A stretch of 42,128 nt of DNA from Flavobacterium pokkalii (GTDB taxonomy: Bacteria > Bacteroidota > Bacteroidia > Flavobacteriales > Flavobacteriaceae). The stretch covers positions 1-42,128 of the forward strand of contig NZ_NASZ01000029.1 of NCBI RefSeq assembly GCF_014596575.1, in the 5' to 3' direction. The notes under the pieces were generated by a model that did no database searches, was not told where the DNA came from, and saw only the letters and a program-made list of their open reading frames with translations. Both the position numbers and the translations under genes were made by a program. This document shows, in pieces, positions 24,146 through 31,464 of this stretch; the first letter of the stretch is position 1; every line of letters begins with the position of its first letter.

Positions 24146-24673
24146 ATGACAGAAGAAAACGTAATACTGGTTAATGAAAAAGATGAGCCAATTGGGTTAA
24201 TGCCAAAATTAGAAGCTCATGAAAAAGCGGTATTACACCGTGCCTTTTCGGTTTTTATTTTAAATGAAAAGAATCAATTGATGTTGCAACAACGGGCACA
24301 TCATAAATACCATTCTCCATTGTTGTGGACTAATACCTGTTGTAGTCATCAGCGTGAAGGTGAAAGCAATCTTCAGGCAGGAAATCGTAGGCTGAAGGAA
24401 GAAATGGGGTTTCAGACCGAATTAAAAGAATTGTTTCATTTTATTTACAAAGCTCCTTTTGATAACGGATTGACCGAGCATGAACTGGATCATGTGATGA
24501 TTGGGTATTACAATGAAAATCCGGTAATTAATCCTGAGGAGGTAGAAGCCTGGAAATGGATGGATATTGAGGCTGTGAAAGAAGATATTTCGGTTCATCC
24601 GGAGCTTTATACGGTTTGGTTTAAGATTATTTTTGAAGAATTTTATCATTATTTGGAAGAACATAAAGTTTGA
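24146..24673 (+). CDS. idi: isopentenyl-diphosphate delta-isomerase (type I)
   Basis: A 175-residue Nudix-fold enzyme that interconverts isopentenyl and dimethylallyl diphosphate for isoprenoid, quinone and carotenoid synthesis. Typical type I features: VLHRAFSVFILNEKNQLMLQQRA, WTNTCCSHQREGE with the catalytic Cys in TCCSH, RRLKEEMGF (Nudix helix), and TEHELDHVMIG with the catalytic Glu. The length is normal. Its promoter lies just upstream. queD follows 21 bp later and then a peroxiredoxin, probably one transcript with unrelated functions. Confidence 0.95.
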   Translation: MTEENVILVNEKDEPIGLMPKLEAHEKAVLHRAFSVFILNEKNQLMLQQRAHHKYHSPLLWTNTCCSHQREGESNLQAGNRRLKEEMGFQTELKELFHFIYKAPFDNGLTEHELDHVMIGYYNENPVINPEEVEAWKWMDIEAVKEDISVHPELYTVWFKIIFEEFYHYLEEHKV

Positions 24674-24694
24674 AATTGGTTTTAAAACAGGATT

Positions 24695-25105
24695 ATGAAA
24701 GTAACTATTAGTAGAAAAGCCCATTTTAATGCTGCTCATCGTTTGTATCGAAAAGACTGGACGTTTGAGCAAAATGATGCTGTATTTGGAAAATGCAATA
24801 ATCCTAATTTTCACGGTCATAACTATGAGTTGGTGGTGAGTGTTACCGGAGCTGTTGATCCGGAAACCGGTTTTGTGATGGATGCTAAAATTTTAGCAGA
24901 TATTATCAAAATAGAAATAGAAGATGCTTTTGATCATAAAAACCTGAATTTGGATGTGCCTGAATTTGAGAATCTGAATCCAACGGCCGAAAATATTGCT
25001 ATCGTAATTTGGAATAAAATCAGAAAAAGAATTGAATCTAAATTTGAATTAGAAGTCGTTCTTTATGAGACTCCCCGAAATTTTGTAACCTACAAAGGAT
25101 TGTGA
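24695..25105 (+). CDS. queD: 6-carboxytetrahydropterin synthase (PTPS family)
   Basis: A 136-residue tunnelling-fold enzyme. It acts on dihydroneopterin triphosphate, the product of FolE, whose gene is 5.5 kb downstream, to begin the queuosine pathway. Conserved parts: RKAHFNAAHRL with the first zinc His, FGKCNNPNFHGHNYELVVSVTG with the catalytic Cys and two zinc His, and DHKNLN. The C-terminal ETPRNFVTY carries the substrate-anchoring Glu. A pyruvoyl-tetrahydropterin synthase role cannot be excluded from sequence alone. Its stop overlaps the next start by one base (TGATG). Confidence 0.92.
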   Translation: MKVTISRKAHFNAAHRLYRKDWTFEQNDAVFGKCNNPNFHGHNYELVVSVTGAVDPETGFVMDAKILADIIKIEIEDAFDHKNLNLDVPEFENLNPTAENIAIVIWNKIRKRIESKFELEVVLYETPRNFVTYKGL

Positions 25106-25554
25106 TGGCTTTAAAAGAAGGAGATCACATTCCGGGTTTTACAGCTAAAGATGCTGCGGGAAACTTGTTTGACAGTCGGTCAGTTATTGGTCAAAAAGCA
25201 GCAATTATTTATTTTTACCCTAAAGATGATACGCCTCAATGTACCGCTCAGGCTTGCGGTTTTCGGGATAATTATTCTGAATTTTTAAATTTAGATATTG
25301 CCGTAATTGGAATTTCTTCGGATGATGTGGCTTCGCATCGTGATTTTTCTCAAAAATATAATTTGCCTTTTATTTTATTGTCGGATACAGATCAGTCTGT
25401 TAGAAAACTTTTTGGCGTGCCTTCCAAATTTTTTGGGTTATTGCCGGGAAGAGTCACTTATTTAATTGATAAAGCCGGAGTGATTCAAATGGTATTTGAA
25501 AGTATGAGCGGGATGAAGCATGTTCGTAAAATGTTAGAGAAAATGGTAAAATAG
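25105..25554 (+). CDS. bcp: thioredoxin-dependent peroxiredoxin (Bcp/PrxQ)
   Basis: A 149-residue thiol peroxidase. The peroxidatic Cys is in YPKDDTPQCTAQACGF, with the resolving Cys five residues later in the same helix, as in PrxQ. SSDDVASHRDFSQKYNLPFILLSD and GRVTYLIDKAG are family blocks. It reduces hydrogen and organic peroxides with thioredoxin in the cytoplasm. I use the ATG at 25105, which overlaps the queD stop by one base. A GTG one codon earlier is in frame but not needed. Confidence 0.93.
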   Translation: MALKEGDHIPGFTAKDAAGNLFDSRSVIGQKAAIIYFYPKDDTPQCTAQACGFRDNYSEFLNLDIAVIGISSDDVASHRDFSQKYNLPFILLSDTDQSVRKLFGVPSKFFGLLPGRVTYLIDKAGVIQMVFESMSGMKHVRKMLEKMVK

Positions 25555-25578
25555 TCTATAAGATTGAATAAAAAGTAC

Positions 25579-25610
25579 TTGTTTTTAAAGACTTGGACGC
25601 TTTATATTTG
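25579..25610 (+). promoter_or_regulatory. manA promoter
   Basis: TTG (25579-25581), a 21-bp spacer and TATATTTG (25603-25610), a full match to the Bacteroidetes consensus. The start codon is 41 bp past the -7 element. Confidence 0.6.
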
Positions 25611-25651
25611 ACTTTGAAAATAAAAACACTACACTAAAAATAAATTTAAAA

Positions 25652-26617
25652 ATGAAGAATGTCTATCCGTTACAGTTTGTACCCATTTTGAAAGAGCGAA
25701 TCTGGGGAGGAGAAAAATTAAAAACGGTTTTAAATAAGTCGATTGAATCGGTTACTACCGGAGAAAGTTGGGAGTTGTCCACAGTTGAAGGTGATGTAAG
25801 TGTGGTAGCTAACGGAGCATTGGAAGGACGTACTTTAATGCAATTGATTGATGAATCACCTAATGAAATTTTAGGGACTGCGGTTTATCAAAAATTTGGA
25901 AAGCAATTTCCGTTATTGTTTAAATATTTAGATGCACGCGAAGATTTGTCGATTCAGGTGCATCCTAATGATGAATTAGCAAAGGAGCGTCATAATTCTT
26001 TTGGGAAAACCGAAATGTGGTACATCATGCAGGCTGATGCAGATGCACGTATTATTGTTGGATTTAAAGAAAAATCAAATGCGGAAGAATATGTTTCGAA
26101 TCTAAAAAATAAAAGTTTGCTTTCTATCCTTGATGCTGTAAAAGTAAAATCGGGAGATGTTTTCTTTTTGGAAACCGGAACGGTTCATGCAATTGGTGCC
26201 GGATTAGTAGTGGCTGAAATTCAGCAAACTTCGGATATTACCTATCGAATTTATGATTTTGACCGGGTAGATGCGCAAGGAAACGAAAGAGAATTACACA
26301 TTGATCAGGCTTTAGATGCGATTAATTACGATAAAGTTGATACTTATAAGCAATATGCCAAAGAAGTCAATCGATCTAATTCGGTTGTTGATTGTCCTTA
26401 TTTTACAACTAATTTTATTCCCTTGGATGGAGAAATTAATATGAGTAAAAACGGGGAGACTTTTACGGTTTATATGTGTGTTGAAGGGGTATTTGAAATA
26501 GCATATAATGGAGTGAAATACAGTTATAAAAAAGGGGATACGGTATTGATTCCGGCTGCAATCGACTCTTTTGTGCTGAGCGGAAAAGCTTCTGTTTTAG
26601 AAATTTACATTTCATAG
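25652..26617 (+). CDS. manA: mannose-6-phosphate isomerase, class I
   Basis: A 321-residue cupin-type zinc isomerase that interconverts fructose-6-phosphate and mannose-6-phosphate, feeding GDP-mannose and other surface sugars. Visible: PLQFVPILKERIWGGEKL, GESWELSTVEG, PLLFKYLDAREDLSIQVHPND with metal ligands in QVHP, GKTEMWYIM with the Glu ligand, FLETGTVHAIGAGLVVAEIQQTSDITYRIYDF and the late GDTVLIPA. It is a short single-chain type common in Bacteroidetes. It stands alone under its own promoter; its product may feed the polysaccharide locus at the left. Confidence 0.95.
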   Translation: MKNVYPLQFVPILKERIWGGEKLKTVLNKSIESVTTGESWELSTVEGDVSVVANGALEGRTLMQLIDESPNEILGTAVYQKFGKQFPLLFKYLDAREDLSIQVHPNDELAKERHNSFGKTEMWYIMQADADARIIVGFKEKSNAEEYVSNLKNKSLLSILDAVKVKSGDVFFLETGTVHAIGAGLVVAEIQQTSDITYRIYDFDRVDAQGNERELHIDQALDAINYDKVDTYKQYAKEVNRSNSVVDCPYFTTNFIPLDGEINMSKNGETFTVYMCVEGVFEIAYNGVKYSYKKGDTVLIPAAIDSFVLSGKASVLEIYIS

Positions 26618-26639
26618 TGACTAATAAAAAGTTTATACG

Positions 26640-26647
26640 TACTTTTG
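26640..26647 (+). promoter_or_regulatory. -7 element for the 88-residue gene
   Basis: TACTTTTG, a perfect TAnnTTTG match, 25 bp before the start codon. No TTG is seen at the -33 distance. Confidence 0.4.
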
Positions 26648-26672
26648 CAAACGCAAATCAAAATTAAATAAA

Positions 26673-26939
26673 ATGGCAAACGTTAAGAATTTAAAGAAAG
26701 ACATCAACTACGTTTTAGGGGATATTATTGAGGCAATTTACTTGTTTGAACTTTCAACTACAGGTAAACCTACAGAAGAAACGAATAATTTGATTGACGA
26801 AGCTATTGCTGCTTTTGATAATTTAATCGCAAAAGTGAATGCTAAGAATGTAGAAAATAAAAAAGCACACTTCAAGCAAATTAATGCGGAATTGGAACAA
26901 ACTGCAAATCAATTGATTGCTAAAATCAACGAATTGTAG
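26673..26939 (+). CDS. conserved hypothetical helical protein, 88 residues
   Basis: A small soluble, mostly alpha-helical protein rich in Ala, Asn, Lys, Glu and Ile (MANVKNLKKDINYVLGDIIE to LIAKINEL). Leucine and isoleucine spacing in the last 50 residues suggests a coiled coil or helical bundle. No Cys, signal peptide or known motif. Proteins that start ANVKNLKKDINYVLGDII occur, as far as I know, throughout Flavobacteriaceae without an assigned role. It lies 55 bp after manA under its own likely promoter and just before the two tRNA-Thr genes. Confidence 0.8.
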   Translation: MANVKNLKKDINYVLGDIIEAIYLFELSTTGKPTEETNNLIDEAIAAFDNLIAKVNAKNVENKKAHFKQINAELEQTANQLIAKINEL

Positions 26940-26971
26940 TCGGTAAAAAGCGAAAAAAAGTGCAAATTTCC

Positions 26972-27002
26972 TTTGGAGAATTAAAATTCAGCTGTATATT
27001 TG
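26972..27002 (+). promoter_or_regulatory. promoter of the tRNA-Thr pair
   Basis: TTTG (26972-26975), a 19-bp spacer and TATATTTG (26995-27002): perfect -33 and -7 matches with ideal spacing. The tRNA begins 17 bp after the -7 element. Confidence 0.75.
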
Positions 27003-27018
27003 CACCCGTAATAATGAC

Positions 27019-27092
27019 GCCGATGTAGCTCAGCTGGCTAGAGCAGCTGATTTGTAATCAGCAGGTCGTGGGTTCGAGTCCCTCTATCGGCT
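27019..27092 (+). tRNA. tRNA-Thr(UGU), copy 1
   Basis: A 74-nt cloverleaf. The acceptor GCCGATG pairs with TATCGGC through a final G-U. The D arm is GCTC/GAGC and the anticodon stem GCTGA/TCAGC holds the loop TTTGTAA, with anticodon TGT. T-arm GTGGG/CCCTC has a U-U at its second pair. The discriminator is T and CCA is not encoded. It reads ACA and other ACN codons by wobble. An identical copy starts 140 bp downstream. Confidence 0.97.
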
Positions 27093-27093
27093 C

Positions 27094-27124
27094 AAAAAAC
27101 CATCTAAATTTTAGGTGGTTTTTT
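27094..27124 (+). terminator. hairpin after the first tRNA-Thr
   Basis: Arms aaaaaaccatctaaa and tttaggtggtttttt, with one G-U pair, meet in a small loop, and the right arm itself supplies the T run. It could release the first tRNA transcript or act as a processing signal. Confidence 0.6.
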
Positions 27125-27158
27125 ATTGAGATTTCAATAAAACATTATTACAAAAAAT

Positions 27159-27232
27159 GCCGATGTAGCTCAGCTGGCTAGAGCAGCTGATTTGTAATCA
27201 GCAGGTCGTGGGTTCGAGTCCCTCTATCGGCT
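27159..27232 (+). tRNA. tRNA-Thr(UGU), copy 2
   Basis: Identical over all 74 nt to the copy at 27019, including the anticodon TGT and the U-U pair in the T arm. The 66-bp spacer contains the first hairpin. No promoter match was seen in the spacer, so this copy probably depends on read-through from the upstream promoter. Confidence 0.97.
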
Positions 27233-27236
27233 CAGG

Positions 27237-27269
27237 AAAAACCATCTAACGTTGTTAGGTGGTTTTTTT
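27237..27269 (+). terminator. terminator after the second tRNA-Thr
   Basis: Perfect apart from one G-U: aaaaaccatctaac (27237-27250), loop gtt, gttaggtggttttt (27254-27267), followed by more T. It shares the ccatcta/taggtgg core with the hairpin after copy 1, so the duplicated unit included the terminator. Confidence 0.75.
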
Positions 27270-27304
27270 GTTTTTGGGCTGTTTGGATTTTTAGAGCAAA
27301 AAAA

Positions 27305-27325
27305 ATACCGCTAAAAAAGCGGTAT
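27305..27325 (-). terminator. terminator of the cysS-yidD-lgt group
   Basis: Arms ataccgct and agcggtat around a 5-nt loop. On the minus strand the hairpin is followed by a T run (the A run at 27298-27305 on the plus strand), 20 bp after the lgt stop. Confidence 0.7.
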
Positions 27326-27345
27326 GTTGTTGAGTTATGTTGAAA

Positions 27346-28272
27346 TTATATTTTTACCGGTTTTTCGGCTGTAAAAATAAAGTAAAAACCAATCAAAATA
27401 AATGGAATACTAAGCCATTGTCCAGTTGAAAGTAATCCTAAGGCACTTTCAAATCCGCCCTGACTTTCTTTAACTGATTCGACTACCATTCGAACAGAGA
27501 ATAATAAAACCAGGAATAATCCAAATAAGAAGCCTGATTTTTTTCTGGCTTCGGTTTTCCAGTATAAGTAAAACAAAATAGCAAATACAAAAATATAGCA
27601 AAAGGCTTCGTACAGCTGTGTTGGGTGTTTTACCGGAACTTGTGCCAGTAAATTGGCAAATTTAGGATTGGTTGCAATTGCGGTATAAGCTTCTTTTGGA
27701 TTCGGGATTTGTGTCAGATTTACAGCGTCGGATTTGCTGTAGTAATCATGAAGAAATTTGATTCCGAAAGCAGAAGAGGTTTCTTTTCCAACAATTTCAG
27801 AATTGAAAAAATTCCCTAATCTAACAAAGATAGCGCCACTGGCAACGGCAAGAACAATGCGGTCTAAAATCCACAACAAAGGTTTTTTCAGAATGTTTTT
27901 GCTGTAAAAATACATCGCAACAATAATAGAAATTGCTGCTCCGTGACTGGCTAATCCCTGATAGCCTGTAAATTCAAATTTTGGTGTGAATCGGAAAGGT
28001 AATATGATTTCAGATAAGTGGTTTCGGAAATATTCCCAATCGTAAAAGAAAACATGTCCCAATCGGGCGCCAATTAGTGTGGCAAGAACACTCCATACAA
28101 ATAAGGAGTCCAGTTTTTCTAGGGATTCATTTTCGCGTTCGAAAACGTTTTTCATAATATACCAACCCAATCCAAATGCAATCACAAACATTAAGCTGTA
28201 ATATCTAATTACAAAAAAACCTAAATCAATACCTTCGGATGGATTCCATACGATGTTTAAAGCCTGTGTCAT
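27346..28272 (-). CDS. lgt: prolipoprotein diacylglyceryl transferase
   Basis: A 308-residue inner-membrane enzyme with about seven segments. It attaches diacylglycerol from phosphatidylglycerol to the lipobox cysteine, the first step of lipoprotein maturation. Key blocks: FVIRYYSLMFVIAFGLGWYIM, GARLGHVFFYDWEYF, GLASHGAAISII with the essential His, and the Lgt signature VRLGNFFNSEIVG. It is somewhat longer than E. coli Lgt because of an insertion at about 180-215 that I think is usual in Flavobacteria. It is the last gene of the cysS-yidD-lgt run and probably modifies the MsrB lipoprotein and others. Confidence 0.95.
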   Translation of the reverse strand: MTQALNIVWNPSEGIDLGFFVIRYYSLMFVIAFGLGWYIMKNVFERENESLEKLDSLFVWSVLATLIGARLGHVFFYDWEYFRNHLSEIILPFRFTPKFEFTGYQGLASHGAAISIIVAMYFYSKNILKKPLLWILDRIVLAVASGAIFVRLGNFFNSEIVGKETSSAFGIKFLHDYYSKSDAVNLTQIPNPKEAYTAIATNPKFANLLAQVPVKHPTQLYEAFCYIFVFAILFYLYWKTEARKKSGFLFGLFLVLLFSVRMVVESVKESQGGFESALGLLSTGQWLSIPFILIGFYFIFTAEKPVKI

Positions 28273-28337
28273 GTAATTTTGTTTTTTTATGAGTTGTAAA
28301 ATTAAATATTTAAAGTAAAATGAGTACTAATGAAAGG

Positions 28338-28586
28338 TTAATGTTTGTGACAATCCTTTTTTTTAGGTACCGGATCGTAACCGCTTTTTCCCCAGGGATG
28401 ACAGCTGAAGATTCTCTTTATTCCCAAAAATCCGCCATAAAATAAACCGTGTGTTTTTAAGGCTTCAATCATGTAGGCCGAGCAACTTGGAGTAAATCGA
28501 CAAGTTGCCGGAGTCAGTGGAGAAATCACTAATTGGTAAATTCGAACCAATATTATGAATGGAAATATGATGATTTTTGAAAACAT
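28338..28586 (-). CDS. yidD: membrane protein insertion efficiency factor YidD
   Basis: An 82-residue membrane-associated protein that helps YidC-dependent insertion. The family core is complete: LVRIYQLVISPLTPATCRFTPSCSAYMIEALKTHG, then GIKRIFSCHPWGKSGYDPVP, with three conserved cysteines in TCRFTPSC and SCHPWG. I start at the ATG at 28586 (MFSKIIIFPF), since homologs begin about here; an ATG at 28607 would add seven residues. It lies between lgt (65 bp away) and cysS on the same strand. Confidence 0.93.
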   Translation of the reverse strand: MFSKIIIFPFIILVRIYQLVISPLTPATCRFTPSCSAYMIEALKTHGLFYGGFLGIKRIFSCHPWGKSGYDPVPKKKDCHKH

Positions 28587-28640
28587 TTTTATGTTTTTAG
28601 GATTCACAAAAGAAAAATATTTTCAATCTTCTTTTTTAAA

Positions 28641-30119
28641 TTAGATGCTGAAAGTAGTCCCTTCTTTGCTGTCTTTTAATTGGATACCTAAGGCAAGTAG
28701 TTGGTCTCTGATGTGATCAGACATGGCGAAATCTTTATCTGCACGTGCTTTGTTGCGCATGTCAATCAACATGTTAATGGTGCCTTCCAGTTTGTCGTTA
28801 CTGCTGTCTGCGGCTTTTTGGTTTTCCAAACCTAAAACATCAAACACAAAAGAATGGATTGCCGAAATAAGTGTTTCTAAATCGGCAGCGGTGATGCTCT
28901 CTTTGTTGTCTTTTAATAAATTGATATAACGAACACCTTCAAATAAATGAGCGATTAAAATAGGAGTATTGAAGTCGTCATTCATAGCATCATAGCAAAG
29001 TTGGTTCCAATTTGCAATATCCAAAGTGCTGTTGGTGCTAGTTTTGATTTGTTTTAAAGCATCGATAGCCTCCATTAATCTTTTGTATCCTTTTTCGGCA
29101 GCGACAATGGCTTCGTCCGAAAAATCAAGAATGCTTCTGTAGTGTGCCTGTAACATGAAGAAACGAGCTACTGAAGCCGGGAAAGCTTTGCTTAAAATAG
29201 TGTTTTCTCCGGTTAGGATTTCTCTTGGCAAGATGTTGTTTCCGGTAGATTTGGCCATTTTTTTACCGTTTAAAGTAAGCATGTTGGCGTGCATCCAGTA
29301 ATTTACCGGAGATTGCCCGGTGCAAGCTTCGTTTTGGGCAATTTCACATTCGTGATGCGGGAATTTTAAATCCATTCCGCCACCATGAATATCAAAATGA
29401 TTTCCCAGGTATTTAGTGCTCATGGCAGTGCATTCCAAATGCCAGCCCGGGAAACCGTCGCTCCAAGGCGAAGGCCAACGCATAATGTGTTCCGGTTCGG
29501 CTTTTTTCCAAAGTGCAAAATCCTGGGGATTTCTTTTGTCAGATTGTCCGTCCAAATCACGGGTATTGGCCAGCATGTCTTCGATATTACGACCACTAAG
29601 TTTTCCGTAATTATTAGTTTCATTGAATTTTACCACATCAAAATAAACCGAACCATTCGCTTCGTAACCAATTCCGGCATCAATAATCTTTTTGATAATT
29701 TCAATTTGCTCAATAATATGGCCTGTTGCAGTAGGTTCGATACTTGGTGGTAAAAAATTAAAAGCTTTCAGAATTTCATGAAAGTCAACGGTATAACGTT
29801 GAACCACTTCCATAGGCTCTAATTGCTCTAGGCGTGCTTTTTTGGCAATTTTGTCTTCCCCTTCGTCCACATCATCTACTATGTGTCCTACGTCGGTAAT
29901 GTTTCTAACATATCTCACTTTGTAGCCCAGATGAAGTAAATATCTAAAGATCACGTCAAATGACATGAAAGTTCGTAGGTTTCCAAGATGTACGTTACTG
30001 TAAACTGTAGGTCCGCAAACATACATTCCAATGCTTCCTTCGTTTATGGGTACAAAAGTTTCTTTTTCTCCTGAAAGTGAATTGTATATTTTTAGTGTTT
30101 GAGTATTGTATGAGGACAT
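28641..30119 (-). CDS. cysS: cysteine--tRNA ligase
   Basis: A 492-residue class I synthetase that charges tRNA-Cys. Signatures: MYVCGPTVYSNVHLGNLRTF with the first zinc Cys and the HIGH-like HLGN, GWHLECTAMS with the second zinc Cys, GGGMDLKFPHHECEIAQ with the His and Glu zinc ligands, and the KMSKS-like KMAKSTGN. A helical DALR-type C-terminal domain follows. The length is standard. The 50 bp just upstream of its start carry an 8-bp-periodic leader ending gattaaac, 10 nt before the ATG, almost the same as the leader of valS. yidD follows. Confidence 0.96.
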   Translation of the reverse strand: MSSYNTQTLKIYNSLSGEKETFVPINEGSIGMYVCGPTVYSNVHLGNLRTFMSFDVIFRYLLHLGYKVRYVRNITDVGHIVDDVDEGEDKIAKKARLEQLEPMEVVQRYTVDFHEILKAFNFLPPSIEPTATGHIIEQIEIIKKIIDAGIGYEANGSVYFDVVKFNETNNYGKLSGRNIEDMLANTRDLDGQSDKRNPQDFALWKKAEPEHIMRWPSPWSDGFPGWHLECTAMSTKYLGNHFDIHGGGMDLKFPHHECEIAQNEACTGQSPVNYWMHANMLTLNGKKMAKSTGNNILPREILTGENTILSKAFPASVARFFMLQAHYRSILDFSDEAIVAAEKGYKRLMEAIDALKQIKTSTNSTLDIANWNQLCYDAMNDDFNTPILIAHLFEGVRYINLLKDNKESITAADLETLISAIHSFVFDVLGLENQKAADSSNDKLEGTINMLIDMRNKARADKDFAMSDHIRDQLLALGIQLKDSKEGTTFSI

Positions 30120-30129
30120 AAAGGGTGTT

Positions 30130-30169
30130 GTTTAATCGTTTAATTGTTGATTCGTTTATTTGCTTAATG
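30130..30169 (-). repeat. 8-bp-periodic leader upstream of cysS
   Basis: Five octamers read on the plus strand: gtttaatc, gtttaatt, gttgattc, gtttattt and gcttaatg. In the cysS mRNA sense the proximal unit is gattaaac, ending 10 nt before the ATG. The same motif and distance are seen upstream of valS. Confidence 0.65.
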
Positions 30170-30184
30170 AAGTGAATAAATGAT

Positions 30185-30556
30185 TCAATTTTGTTCTTGT
30201 GAAATATAGTATTTCTTTAAACTATTGATCTGATTACAAATTTTTTCTAAATTTTCTCTGCAGTGAAGGTATTCTTCTTCTGTAATATAATCAAGATCTA
30301 TTGAGATTATCAGGTGATTTAATGTTTCTGTTGCAGAAGAATACGAAATCGTGAGAAAATATGCTTTGTCTTTATTGGTATTTCTCGAAGTTCCTTCGGC
30401 TATATTTGTTGCGATAGATGATGCACTTCTTTTTATTTGAGAAGTGATGCCATATATCTCACTTGATGGAAAATTAGCAGTCAATTTATAAATTGTCAAA
30501 ATTAATTCTCTTGAATTTTGCCAAACATCAAGTTTTTCAAATGAAAACATGTACAT
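30185..30556 (-). CDS. four-helix-bundle protein (23S rRNA IVP family)
   Basis: A 123-residue all-helical protein of the family first seen as intervening-sequence proteins in 23S rRNA genes. Typical features: FEKLDVWQNSRELILTIYKLT, then FPSSEIYGITSQIKRSASSIATNIAEGTSRNTNKDKAYFLTISYSSATETLNHL, and a C-terminal helix. It has no known catalytic role; diversity-generating element accessory proteins share the fold, but no reverse transcriptase is nearby. It sits between folE and cysS, bracketed by imperfect inverted copies of a 16-bp motif (30129-30144 and 30567-30582). It may start two codons later at 30550 (MFSFEKL). Confidence 0.87.
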   Translation of the reverse strand: MYMFSFEKLDVWQNSRELILTIYKLTANFPSSEIYGITSQIKRSASSIATNIAEGTSRNTNKDKAYFLTISYSSATETLNHLIISIDLDYITEEEYLHCRENLEKICNQINSLKKYYISQEQN

Positions 30557-30566
30557 ATTTAATTCG

Positions 30567-30582
30567 ATTTAACGATTAAACA
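30567..30582. repeat. inverted copy of the gtttaatcg motif
   Basis: atttaacgattaaaca is, except for one base, the reverse complement of tgtttaatcgtttaat at 30129-30144. The two copies bracket the four-helix-bundle gene. Confidence 0.6.
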
Positions 30583-30602
30583 TACTGCAATTCAACATTA
30601 AA

Positions 30603-31274
30603 TTAGAATTTAGTTTCCAGTTTAATGTAATCTAAAAATTCTCTTCGACATTGTGCTTCTTTGAATTTTCCTCCAAATTCAGAAGTTACCGTGCTGCTTT
30701 CGATATCGCTAACCCCTCTTGAGTTTACACAAAGGTGTTTGGCGTCAATAACACAGGCAACATCTTCTGTACCTAAAGCTCTCTGTAATTCCTGAACAAT
30801 TTGCATAGTAAGACGCTCCTGTACCTGAGGTCTTTTAGAAAAGTATTCTACAATACGGTTCATTTTAGATAAACCAATTACAGTGCCGTTAGAGATGTAA
30901 GCAACATGCGCTCGACCGATAATTGGTAATAAATGGTGTTCACAGGTAGAATAAACAATGATGTTTTTTTCAACAAGCATTTCACCGTATTTGTAATTGT
31001 TGTTAAAAGTAGAGGCTTTTGGTTTTCTGGATGGATTTAAACCACCAAAAATTTCTTTAACAAACATTTTGGCAACTCTGTTAGGAGTGCCTTTTAAGCT
31101 GTCGTCAGTTAAGTCCATTCCTAAAGTTACCAGAATGTTTTCGACATCTTTTTTTATTTTTTCAATTTTTTCGTCATCCGAAATAGCAAAAGCATCTTCT
31201 CTCATCGGATTCTTTGCACTTGTACTGATGTGGTTGTCTCCTATTTCGTCGTGCGTTTCTTCGTTGTGTATCAT
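30603..31274 (-). CDS. folE: GTP cyclohydrolase I
   Basis: A 223-residue enzyme that converts GTP to dihydroneopterin triphosphate for folate and, through QueD, queuosine. An acidic N-terminal stretch of about 35 residues precedes the core. Zinc ligands are in YSTCEHHLLP (Cys and His) and HLCVNSRGV (Cys). Further blocks are GRAHVAYISNGTVIGLSKMNRIVEYFSKRPQVQERLTMQI and STVTSEFGG. The subunit is a little longer than the E. coli enzyme only at the N-terminus. It is on the same strand as the four-helix-bundle gene and cysS, 46 bp upstream of the former. Confidence 0.95.
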   Translation of the reverse strand: MIHNEETHDEIGDNHISTSAKNPMREDAFAISDDEKIEKIKKDVENILVTLGMDLTDDSLKGTPNRVAKMFVKEIFGGLNPSRKPKASTFNNNYKYGEMLVEKNIIVYSTCEHHLLPIIGRAHVAYISNGTVIGLSKMNRIVEYFSKRPQVQERLTMQIVQELQRALGTEDVACVIDAKHLCVNSRGVSDIESSTVTSEFGGKFKEAQCRREFLDYIKLETKF

Positions 31275-31405
31275 TAAATACTACTATTATAGTGGGTGTT
31301 ATTTTTAAAGGCTGTAAAGATAATTAATAAAAATCAAAGATTTTCTATCGGTTTGGATAAAAAAATAAGCTGTTTTATGGGGTAATTGTGGTATTCTTTT
31401 AAACA

Positions 31406-31443
31406 ACAAAGACAATAACTTTAGAAGCGGTTATTGTCTTTGT
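31406..31443 (-). terminator. hairpin after the aminotransferase gene
   Basis: A perfect 14-bp stem, acaaagacaataac (31406-31419) and gttattgtctttgt (31430-31443), with a 10-nt loop. It lies 22 bp past the stop of the minus-strand aminotransferase. The T tract behind it is weak. Confidence 0.65.
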
Positions 31444-31464
31444 TTGTATTTTTAAAAATTACTT

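Noticed and set aside
24422..24820. 132-codon frame antisense to idi and queD
   Set aside because: It is the complement of two well-supported genes, with low-complexity composition.
29385..29753. 122-codon frame antisense to cysS
   Set aside because: It lies entirely opposite a core synthetase gene and shows no domain.
30185..30556. Remnant of a 23S rRNA intervening sequence
   Set aside because: No rRNA sequence is nearby; the family is also found as stand-alone genes.
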